A stretch of 64,000 nucleotides of DNA from the NCBI GenBank assembly GCA_029959085.1, contig JARWIR010000002.1:60752154-60816153 (forward strand), in the 5' to 3' direction. This document shows, piece by piece, positions 55,488-64,000 of this stretch. A model generated the notes under the pieces. It searched no databases and had not been told where the DNA came from. It worked only from the letters and a program-made list of their open reading frames with translations. Position 1 is the first letter of the stretch. Each line of letters opens with the position of its first letter. Made by a program: the position numbers and the translations under genes. The DNA comes from Nemophila menziesii. Its lineage: Eukaryota; Streptophyta; Magnoliopsida; Boraginales; Hydrophyllaceae.

Positions 55488-56979
55488 TGATGTCTCCTCA
55501 TTTGTGATAATAAAATCTATTCATGAGACATCATTTTAGACTTATTTATTAGTTTATAGGTTGATTTTAGATTAATTAAGTGCACTTTCCTATTTTGGGT
55601 CTTGATTTAGTAACATAATATTTTTAAAGCATATTAGGTTTAATTGTTTATTTAGTGTGAAGCTTTAAAGATAATTATGGAGATTAATTAGAGTCCAAGT
55701 CAAAGACTACAAGATATGGAAAGAGATTTGCATGGAAATTGGAGATAAAGGTAACAAAGGCTAAAAATATGGAAAAGGAAAAGCTGCCTAAATCTGAATT
55801 TCTGCAGCAACGCCTAAAGAAGTGGTGATAACTCCAAAAAGAAGCAGATTTTGGTAAATCCCTTTCAGAGGGACGTAGATAATTCTGTGACGATTCTTTT
55901 GGTATATTATGAAGCAAAAACCGACCAATAACGAAGAAGATATACCCAAAACAGTTCAGCAGTAATTATCCATACGAATTTGAGTTGGGCTTAGACTCCA
56001 TTACTTAACCTCATCTCCAAGAAACGAATTAGATCAACCTATACATTATAAATACAGCCTCTTAACACTCTTAAATCATCCTTGGTGAAACCTTAAACCA
56101 ACAGGAAGCTTACAACACAAGAGAGAAGTCTGGAAGGAGTTGTTCATCATTATGTCTTCTTCTACCTTTAAATTTGTAATTTCTTTCTTTTCTTTCATGA
56201 ACTAAATTTCTTTAGCTTGAGTTTTAGCATATATGTATGAACCCTAGTTTTGATTGACATCTATCTAATTTGGGAACTTAATGTTTTAAATTGAATTATA
56301 GTTTTTATTCTCTGTTTATGTGTTTGGATTTATATTCTGTGTTCTTGTGGATGGCCACCATATGGAATTACCATCTAGTAGTTAGGTCACCATTGACAAC
56401 GGTGTTTAATTACATGTTTAGCACATAACGTCTAGTATTCGGTTAAGATCTGACAAATCAACCTAACTAGATAATCACTATGGTTTAGTTCTTGTGACTA
56501 TTTACCAATTACAGGAAAAGTTTGCTTAGGAAGCCTTATTGACATAGGTAAATCCTATTTTAAACTACCGATAGCGAATTAGAACCGATTATTGAAATAC
56601 TACATAATTCACCCTTACATGTTTAGAACGGAAAAACTAGTGGGGATTACATGCTAATGACTCAAGCTATATTCTCTTATTACTTCTCTTCGTATTTACT
56701 TTTCTGTCTTTTAAATTCTTAGTTTTAATTTAGTTAATTAGAAAATCAAATAAATATCTATTTATCTTTACTTTTATTGCGTTTTATTTGTTCTAGCTTT
56801 AATTATTTGCACTTGATAATTGCATAAGATTCCCCTAACCTTCGTAGTCTCTGCGGAACGAATCTTAATTATTTAACTAAAACTTGCATACGATCTGTAT
56901 ACTTGCAGAACCGTGACAGTCTAGGGTGTTTATCTGCACTTTATTTATATCTTATTTTATCACACCCTAGGCCCCACCA
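55488..56979 (+). repeat. 3' LTR of element E
   Basis: 1492 bp, TGATGTCTCC to GGCCCCACCA. Confidence 0.93.
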
Positions 56980-57139
56980 TGTACGGGAGACAACCCGCAA
57001 TTTTCTTATGTTTTTATGCTTTTTACGTTTTTTAGATTGAGTTTAGTTTAGTTGTTTTTAATTGATATTGCATATTTGAGAAAGGTATTAGTGTTTTTGA
57101 TATTTAGGTGTTAGAAAAATCGAGTTCGGGAGGAAAAAC

Positions 57140-57410
57140 GCGAGTTTTGGAGATATTCAGACTGCTTCACCGGCAGATTCTTCCAGTATACCGCCGAGCA
57201 GAAAACCCAAGCCCACAGGGTGAGCCACGCGTTCATTGCCGAGAGGTCCCAAAGTCGAGCAACAACAGCACCGGCATGCCGGGCCCTAGCGCTGGTATGC
57301 CGGCCAGAAGAAACCCGTGCCCACGTGTAGAGATCTCGGGTATTTTGACGTAACTTGGGAAATACAAAGCTCCAACACCGGCATGCCGCCCGACGCCGCT
57401 GGAGAGAGAA
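57140..57410. repeat. GC-rich palindromic island of D
   Basis: CCGGCATGCCGG at about 57272, GGTATGCCGGCC at about 57292 and CCGGCATGCCGC at about 57377. The core is GGCATGCC where A and C have GGTATACC. Confidence 0.72.
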
Positions 57411-57839
57411 AAAAAGTGCGTTTTTAGGTTATAAAAGAAGGAGGTTGGTGCTATTCCGAAATTATTAATCCTTAAGCCTCTCTTTCTTCTCCAAACCTCT
57501 CCCAACTCCATTGAAGCTCATTCAAACCTTACCCAAACATCAAAACACTACCCAATCATCATAAAAACACATCAAATCTTCTCTCCACATCATTGCAAAG
57601 GAGATTCAAACACCCAATTCTCACCAAACACATTGAAATTGAAGAATCAAAAGCTTAAATTTTTAAAATTCATCCTACAATTTCTTAAATCCATACCAGT
57701 CCATCAAGAATTCATCTTACCCACATAGAGATTCATCATCAATTCACATTTTCTAAACAAATTCAAGCTTGTTCAACCAATAATTCAAAAGTTTAAATTT
57801 CGAGAGTTGTTAAAGCTTTGAGTTGGGGGTCAGTTGAAG

Positions 57840-58086
57840 ATGACTAAAGGAACAGAAACATTATCTAACAAAGGGTAGGTGAAGAAAAGCAAGGTATTGG
57901 GTTCAATTGTGAAGAAATCAAGTAACAAAGGTTCTAGTTCAAATTCAAAGGGTAAAATCGATGTTGAAGAAGGAGGAAAGCCGACTATGTTCGATTTAAT
58001 GGGTAGAAAAGTTTTACTTTATTCCAAAAAGAGAACACAACCTCTTCTTTTCAAAGGTCCTACACCCATAGATAAAGAGGAAGATT
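57840..58086 (+). pseudogene. 3' accessory ORF of D, cut by F
   Basis: ATG at 57840 after a polypurine-like tract (57817-57831). A TAG after 12 codons precedes SKVLGSIVKKSSNKGSSS, matching the C copy (32517-33118). Truncated at 58086 by insertion of F. Confidence 0.6.
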
Positions 58087-59847
58087 TGATGTCTCCCTAT
58101 TTGTTCTAATTATTAGCCCCTTGGAGACATCCTTTTAGGTGAATAAATGACTTATTTGATAGAATTTAAGGCTTATTTGATCAAATTGCACTTTCTCCCC
58201 TTGGAAATTAACGATTTGCAGAATCTGAGCTTTTGTGCGTAAATTTGACTATTTTTAATGCAAAGTTAATCGGTTCTTGAATCTCATGAAAGACCAATCC
58301 AAGGAGAAAAAGTGAGAATAAAGTCTTAGTGTATTTTAGAGTGTTAGGAAGTGATTTCTAGTCGAGTTTCTATTTTTAGAGTACACTTTCCTATTTCGAT
58401 TTCTTGATTTATGATTTATTCTTTTTAAGCATATGCGGTTTAATTATTTATTTAATGTGAAGCTTTAAAAGATAAATGGTAATTACTTAGAGACCAAGTC
58501 AAGATAAAGATGAAAGGAAAGAAGATTTACATGGAAATAAGAAGATTTAGGAAAGATTTATTCAAAGGAGGAAAAGATAAAGCTGCCTTTTGAAATCTGA
58601 AATTCAGCCACGTTTTAGAGATAAAATCATAATAAAAGATTGGCATGGATTCTGGACGAATGGTCTGCACCAATAGAAAGAGCTTTCCAAGACAAGCAGT
58701 TTCATATATTGGAACTTCTCAAACGGATAAGTATTGAAAAAGATATGACCAAATCAAAATCAGCAGAATCTTATCTTTTAGAGCTACGAATTTGAGAGTC
58801 CTTGACTTGTCTTCCACTCCAAGCAAAATTCGACCTAGGGTCTTCCAACACCTATAAATACACCCCTTAACCTCCTACTTTCACACACTTCAGAGAATTA
58901 AACAAGAGGCTTAAGGTTTTCAAGTCAGAGTACGAAGGAGAGAAGAACCTAGAAGCTGGAGGAATCCTGTTCTTCCATCCATAGTCATTCTACCCTTTAG
59001 GTTTTTAATTTATCTTTTGTATTTGAACATGAATTCCTTTTATTTAATGTTAGTCTTTAATTCCATTATGAGCTAAATTTCTTTATACTTGAGAATCGCA
59101 TAAAAGGATGAACCTTAATTAATGTTTTCTATGTTTTGAATTTGGGATTGTTTAGATTTAAATTGAATTGAGTTTTAGGTATTGGATATTACTTTGTTTT
59201 CATTACTAATTCTTTTAGGAACAACTAGAATTAGCTTTTAGTATTTGGGCTATTCACTTTAGTGGCGAAGTGATCATCCGACAGGGGGGTTTGAATACAG
59301 ATCTAGGTAATACCCGTGTAATGTCCGTTATTGACCGACATGCTTAACTAGTTACATAGCCAAAGAGGTAAAATCATATCATCCGAAGAGCCATATTCGA
59401 CCATACAGGTGTTTATGATACTTTAGGATAGCTTCTAGGTCCACCCGACAGGGGGCTAGGAGATATTAGAGTCCCGACTAATATTATAATTCCAATTCTA
59501 CCCTTAAACATAGCATATATTATATTGATTAAGTGGATTCCTTTGCGAGGATCAAGTATCTCTCTTATCTGAAGTTAGTCGTTATTTGCTATATTTCCTT
59601 TCTGTTTATTTAATTTAGTCTTTACTTTATTTGCATCTTTTATTTTACAAAAAAAACAAACAAAAATTATTATCTTTTATTTTCTGTTTAGCAATTATCT
59701 CTACTATCTGATTAATATTTGGGTTGAACCTAATCCGTCCCTGAGAACGAACTTGATTATCATATATTACTTGGGACAACCGTACACTTGCGGTTAAGTG
59801 GTTCCTCTTATTTTGCACTTAATTTTATAACACCCCAGGACCCACCA
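58087..59847 (+). repeat. 5' LTR of element F
   Basis: 1761 bp, TGATGTCTCC to GGACCCACCA, closely similar to the LTRs of A. Confidence 0.93.
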
Positions 59848-59853
59848 AGTTTT

Positions 59854-59872
59854 TGGCGCCGCTGCCGGGGAC
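59854..59872 (+). promoter_or_regulatory. Primer binding site of F
   Basis: TGGCGCCGCTGCCGGGGAC, six bases after the LTR. Confidence 0.88.
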
Positions 59873-59992
59873 GGTAGCGTGTGACCCCGGTGTTAATCTT
59901 TTAGTAGTTTAATTGTTAGTTTAGTTTTAGTTTTATTTTTCAGTTTTACGCTTTGGGTTGTCTTTCTCTCTCAGGTTTACAGGTTTTGGTTT

Positions 59993-62317
59993 ATGCGTGA
60001 AGATATCGTGATTCTTGCAAATCCCGAAAGCCTAGTTCGTGAAGCAAACAAAAGAAAGAGAGACACTAAAGCAAAAGAGTTAGAGGAGCAATTAGCAAGA
60101 GAAACAATGGCTGGTCAACTCAACCCAGCTGATCCTCGAAACAATGATCCGTGGTTCGCCAATGGCTATGCAGAAGCTCCGTTTCGAGTCCCTGCCCTCG
60201 GAATTGGCCCTGCAAATATTAATGTCGAGAGATTCATACCCGATCCTGGTATGTTATCTCAGTTTCAGAGTTATGGCAATTTCCGAGGAGCACCTACCGA
60301 AGATCCAATCCGTGCTGTACAGAAGTTCATGCAAATTTGCGATTCGTATATTACGCAAGGAGTAACTAAAGAGCAAATGTATTTTGGTCATTTTAGATAC
60401 TTCGTTATTGATGGAGCAAGTGAGTGGCATGATTCTCAAGAACCCGGAACAATTACAACATGGGACGCATTACAAACCGCGTTCTTTGATCGATACTACC
60501 CAACGAATATGAGATTAGATGCGCAAGTTGAACTAACATCATTCAAACAAGAGGAAGACGAGACTTTGGGTAGAAGTTGGAAGAGATTTCAGATTTGCTT
60601 ACGAAGAGTCCCTGATCATGGCCTCACAGAAGTTCAACAAATGAAGATATTTTACCGAGGACTTGATGGCTCTTCAAGAAAGGATCTAGACTTGCTTTGT
60701 GGTGGTGGATTCCTACAGGTACAACCAGTTCATGCGAAGATTATTTTGAATAGAACTGTAACAAATGAACTTGGTTGGAACGCGGTAAGAACACCTGTTC
60801 GAGGTGGAAATACTGCGTCAATTGAAGAAAAATTCACCGCCATGGAAAACAAACTCGAACAACAACTGAAACAGCTTACTCTAGCTGTTACAAAAGGTGC
60901 TACTGGTGGAAGAGCAGATGTTAATGTTACACAAGAAGTTTATGGATGTTCTAACTGCGGTACACAAGATCATGATTGGGAGACCTGTCAAAACAATCCA
61001 GAATCCGTAATGTTCGTATCCAACCGAGGAAATTACAATTCAAGTGGTCAACGCTATCAACCGAACAGAAACCATCCGGGTTTCCAATATTCAAATCCAA
61101 ATGGGGCTGCTAATCCAACTTATGCATATCAACCACGCCCCCAAGGAAACAACTTTCAATCAAGACCTCAGAACAACTATCAAGGTGGACAAACATACGG
61201 ATATCAAGCTCAGAGACAACCTCCTCAAGATGCTTATACCGAAACCATGAACCAGAAAGCTTTACCTGCTCAACCTCAAGAAGGTGCTCTAGATGTTCAA
61301 CAAACCTTGACAACATTAATCAGCATTCAACAATCTACGGCCGCAGCACTTAAGTTGATGGAAACTCAAATGGCTCAGATAAATAAGCAATTAAATCAAC
61401 GTCAGCAAGGACAACTACCGAGTGATACTGAAGAACCTAAGCAGAGAGAAGAATGTAATGCAGTAACACTTCGAAGTGGTAAGAAGCTCGCTCCACCTCC
61501 TTTTCCCGTAATGAAAGAAAAAGAAATCACTGTGAAAGAGAAACCGGCAAAAGATGTGGAAGAAAAAGAAGATGAGCCTGAGATAATTGAAGTGGAGAAG
61601 ATCCCGGAGAAGCCAAAGTCCAAAGATGTTACAGAAACCCGTCCTCCTCCACCTTTTCCCTCAAGAGTTCAGAAGAAAGGAGACATGGCCGAATATCATA
61701 AGTTCTTGAAAATGGTACGTGGTCTCAATATTAACGTTCCGTTCTTAGATGCTATACGCGATGTTCCGAAGTACGTTAAATTTCTAAAAAGAGACATTAC
61801 CAACAAGAGACCATACCGTGAGAATGAGATGATAGGATTGCCAGAAGAATGCAGCGCTATATGCCAAAGTAAGTTGCCACCTAAACTACTTGATCCTGGG
61901 AGTTTCACGATTCCTATTTCTATTGGTAATGAGTGGCAAGGAAAAGCTTTGTGTGACTTGGGCGCGAGTATCAATTTGATGCCCAAGTCAATTTTTGAAA
62001 AATTGAAGATAGGAAACGCTAGACCAACTTCCATGATCCTACAGATGGCTGATAGATCCCTCGCTCATCCAGAGGGACGAATTGAAGATGTCCTCGTCAA
62101 GGCAGGTACGTTAATCTTTCCAGTTGATTTCGTTATTCTTGAATACGACGCGGATAGGAATGTCCCCATCATCTTGGGTCGACCATTCCTAGCCACGGGG
62201 CGTACTGTTATTGATGTAGAAAACGGCAAATTAACTATGCGAATCCAAGACGAGACGGTAAAGTTCAACGTGTTTAGGGCCATGAAGTTTCCAGATATTC
62301 CTGAAGATTGTTTCTAA
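59993..62317 (+). CDS. Gag-protease polyprotein of F (774 aa)
   Basis: Starts at the first ATG of the leader (MREDIVILANPESLVREANK). A capsid-like retrotransposon Gag region spans about residues 95-235 (PIRAVQKFMQICDSYI, DGASEWHDSQEPGTIT, FFDRYYPTNMRLDAQVEL). The zinc knuckle CSNCGTQDHDWETC is near 319-332. A Gln/Asn/Pro-rich linker follows (about 340-500), then VTLRSGKK, an acidic-basic segment, and aspartic protease with active Asp near 655 (LCDLGASINLMPKSIF) and IILGRPFLATGR. The product would form cytoplasmic particles and cleave itself. It ends at a TAA where A has CGA. The next codon is an in-frame ATG starting pol. Confidence 0.93.
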   Translation: MREDIVILANPESLVREANKRKRDTKAKELEEQLARETMAGQLNPADPRNNDPWFANGYAEAPFRVPALGIGPANINVERFIPDPGMLSQFQSYGNFRGAPTEDPIRAVQKFMQICDSYITQGVTKEQMYFGHFRYFVIDGASEWHDSQEPGTITTWDALQTAFFDRYYPTNMRLDAQVELTSFKQEEDETLGRSWKRFQICLRRVPDHGLTEVQQMKIFYRGLDGSSRKDLDLLCGGGFLQVQPVHAKIILNRTVTNELGWNAVRTPVRGGNTASIEEKFTAMENKLEQQLKQLTLAVTKGATGGRADVNVTQEVYGCSNCGTQDHDWETCQNNPESVMFVSNRGNYNSSGQRYQPNRNHPGFQYSNPNGAANPTYAYQPRPQGNNFQSRPQNNYQGGQTYGYQAQRQPPQDAYTETMNQKALPAQPQEGALDVQQTLTTLISIQQSTAAALKLMETQMAQINKQLNQRQQGQLPSDTEEPKQREECNAVTLRSGKKLAPPPFPVMKEKEITVKEKPAKDVEEKEDEPEIIEVEKIPEKPKSKDVTETRPPPPFPSRVQKKGDMAEYHKFLKMVRGLNINVPFLDAIRDVPKYVKFLKRDITNKRPYRENEMIGLPEECSAICQSKLPPKLLDPGSFTIPISIGNEWQGKALCDLGASINLMPKSIFEKLKIGNARPTSMILQMADRSLAHPEGRIEDVLVKAGTLIFPVDFVILEYDADRNVPIILGRPFLATGRTVIDVENGKLTMRIQDETVKFNVFRAMKFPDIPEDCF

Positions 62318-64000
62318 ATGGATGTACTTGATTTAACTGCGCAAGAAACGTTTGATTTTATGAATTTTAACGATATCTTGCGAGCAGCCCTAACACTTGA
62401 CTTACCGGAATTGATGGAAGAACTAACCAAAACCGTAGCTGCTTTGAATTCCGGAACTATGAAACATAGGCATCTCGCCTACGAGCCATTCCGAGAACCT
62501 GGGGAGATAGTATCTAAAAAGAAACCATCCATCGAGTCTCCCCCACAACTAGAAGAAAAGCCGCTTCCATCACACCTGAGGTATGCATATTTAGGTACTA
62601 ACAACACTCTACCTGTTATTGTTTCAGCTACTTTAACAGGTCCTCAAGAAGACAAACTGTTGCGCATACTGAGAGCTAACAAAGAGGGGGTTGGTTGGAC
62701 TATTGCTGACATCAAAGGTATTAGTCCTTCCTATTGCCAACACAAAATCATTCTAGATGATGAAAACGCGCGCTCAGTTGAAGGACAAAGAAGATTGATG
62801 CCAGCTATGAAGGAAGTAGTGAAGAAAGAGGTTATCAAGTTGCTAGATGCGGGAATCATCTATCCCATAGATAGCAGCGAATGGGTGAGTCCGGTTCAAT
62901 GCATACCAAAGAAGGGTGGTATTACTACCATCTTGAACGAGCAAAATGATGCCATTCCCTCAAGGACCGTTGTTGGTTGGAGAGTGTGTATGGATTATCG
63001 GAAGTTGAACAAGGCCACCAGAAAAGATCACTTCCCTCTTCCGTTCATTAATCAGATGTTGGACAAGCTAGCTGGTAGAGAATATTATTGCTTTTTGGAT
63101 GGATATTCAGGATACAATCAGATTTATGTGGATCCAAAAGACCAACACAAGACAACCTTTACATGTCCTTTTGGTACCTTTGCCTTCCGAAGGATGCCAT
63201 TCGGATTATGTAATGCACCTGCTACTTTTCAAAGATGTATGATGGAAATCTTCTGGGATATGATTGATGATTTCCTTGAGGTATTTATGGATGACTATTC
63301 TGTGTTTGGTGATAACTTTGAGGAGTGTTTACGAAACTTGGAGAAGGTATTGATTCGATGCAAGGAGACGGATTTAGTTTTGAACTGGGAGAAGTGTCAT
63401 TTTATGGTTCGAGAGGGTATAGTATTGGGTCACAAAGTTTCAAGTGCTGGTTTGGAAGTTGATCGTGCGAAGATTGAGGTAATCAAGACTCTTCCCCCTC
63501 CTATTTCTGTAAAAGGGGTAAGAAGCTTTTTGGGTCATGCTGGTTTTTACCGACGTTTTATCAAGGACTTCTCCAAAATCTCTAAGCCGTTGTGCAACTT
63601 ACTTGAGAAGGACACCAAATTCCTTTTTGATGAAGCTTGCATAAAGGCATTCAACGAGATTAAGGAGAAGCTTATTTCTGCACCTATTGTCTTACCTCCT
63701 GATTGGAAGCTTCCGTTTGAGATTATGTGTGATGCTAGTGATCTTGCGATGGGTGCTGTTCTGGGTCAAAGAAAAGAAAAGGTATTTCATTCCATCTACT
63801 ACGCTAGTAAAACCTTCACAAGTGCTCAAATAAATTATACCGTAACTGAGAAGGAATTACTAGCTGTCGTGTATGCATTTGACAAATTTCGTTCCTACCT
63901 CCTTGGGGCGAAAATTGTGGTGTTTACCGACCATTCTGCAATTAAATACCTTATGGAGAAAAAAGATGCGAAGCCGAGGTTGATTAGATGGGTTTTACTA
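62318..64000 (+). CDS. Pol of F: RT and RNase H, partial (runs off the edge)
   Basis: 561 codons are open to the last base, in the same frame as gag-protease. RT motifs are [46 protein letters not shown] and the active site FMDD (about residues 322-325). The RNase H acidic residues are in [13 protein letters not shown] and TDHSA. Integrase should follow outside the window. RT copies element RNA from the tRNA primer inside particles. I see no stop or shift in this part. Its first 180 residues correspond to the linker after protease. Confidence 0.93.
   Translation, partial: MDVLDLTAQETFDFMNFNDILRAALTLDLPELMEELTKTVAALNSGTMKHRHLAYEPFREPGEIVSKKKPSIESPPQLEEKPLPSHLRYAYLGTNNTLPVIVSATLTGPQEDKLLRILRANKEGVGWTIADIKGISPSYCQHKIILDDENARSVEGQRRLMPAMKEVVKKEVIKLLDAGIIYPIDSSEWVSPVQCIPKKGGITTILNEQNDAIPSRTVVGWRVCMDYRKLNKATRKDHFPLPFINQMLDKLAGREYYCFLDGYSGYNQIYVDPKDQHKTTFTCPFGTFAFRRMPFGLCNAPATFQRCMMEIFWDMIDDFLEVFMDDYSVFGDNFEECLRNLEKVLIRCKETDLVLNWEKCHFMVREGIVLGHKVSSAGLEVDRAKIEVIKTLPPPISVKGVRSFLGHAGFYRRFIKDFSKISKPLCNLLEKDTKFLFDEACIKAFNEIKEKLISAPIVLPPDWKLPFEIMCDASDLAMGAVLGQRKEKVFHSIYYASKTFTSAQINYTVTEKELLAVVYAFDKFRSYLLGAKIVVFTDHSAIKYLMEKKDAKPRLIRWVLL

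Larger units (their letters stand above)
46509..56979 (+). mobile_element. Athila-like element E, nested in D
   Basis: The 3' LTR is complete but the 5' LTR lacks its first 227 bp. The internal region has a truncated primer site, half of gag, a full protease-RT-RNase H-integrase set with several breaks, and a small 3' ORF. The right flank in D is TGTAC. The left target copy was lost with the deletion. Confidence 0.9.
42799..58086 (+). mobile_element. Athila-like element D, non-autonomous; hosts a SINE, E and F
   Basis: 5' LTR, primer site, broken gag and protease run to 46508. E follows, then D resumes at 56980 with 'tgtacgggagacaacccgca', which is collinear with element C. D is cut at 58087 by F, and its 3' end lies beyond the window. 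Compared with C about 212 bp are missing at the left edge of E (C coordinates 34006-34217). Confidence 0.88.
58087..64000 (+). mobile_element. Athila-like element F, 5' part, open reading frames
   Basis: Complete 5' LTR, primer site, leader, gag-protease and pol up to the window edge. Same family as A. It is inserted in D after AGATT (58082-58086). It is the least damaged element in the window. Confidence 0.92.

Overview
This window is repeat-dense plant nuclear DNA, very probably from a eudicot. I base that on one intact 12-exon host gene for dolichol kinase (EVAN type) with short AT-rich introns, on stacked Athila-like Ty3/gypsy retrotransposons with a tRNA-Asp-type primer site, on plant L1-type LINEs, and on tRNA-derived SINEs. 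I cannot name the species. Nothing looks prokaryotic.

Layout, left to right. 1-3128 is the 3' end of an Athila-like element (B, + strand). It abuts a decayed LINE (3129-3603 and 16511-17113) that is split by a complete Athila-like element (A, - strand, 3604-16510, target duplication TGTAC). One LTR of A carries a 952-bp PIF/Harbinger-like MITE. 17114-21952 is a graveyard: a degenerate LTR, a copia-like 3' end, a SINE, a LINE RNase H/zinc-finger remnant, and a foldback (Mutator-like) element. 22530-26023 (- strand) is the dolichol kinase gene; its intron 8 is filled by about 835 bp of GAA-rich 9-bp repeat. 26790-39963 is a 5'-truncated LINE with a 15-bp target duplication, interrupted by a SINE and by Athila-like element C (- strand, 29431-38537). 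39979-42798 holds packed host-gene fragments (beta-tubulin exon 1, a MED14-like piece, an L46-like exon) and a 23-bp minisatellite. From 42799 onward is a nest: element D (+) carries a SINE, element E (+) sits inside D, and element F (+) cuts D and runs off the right edge with open gag-protease and pol frames.

How the parts work together. The Athila-like elements encode Gag with a CX2CX4HX4C knuckle, aspartic protease, RT, RNase H and integrase, all in one sense. C and D share a collapsed pol that keeps gag and protease but lacks RT, RNase H and the integrase core. They therefore look like a non-autonomous lineage that would need enzymes from A/E/F-type relatives. Downstream of integrase these elements carry an unusual modular 3' region of about 2.7 kb. 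It has a GC-rich palindromic island, a small charged coiled-coil ORF, two conserved hairpins, and about five copies of a polypurine-tract-like motif, of which only the last abuts the LTR. This 3' architecture, with base changes that preserve pairing between families, is the best candidate here for something undescribed. The intronic GAA/TTC expansion in the host gene is the second.
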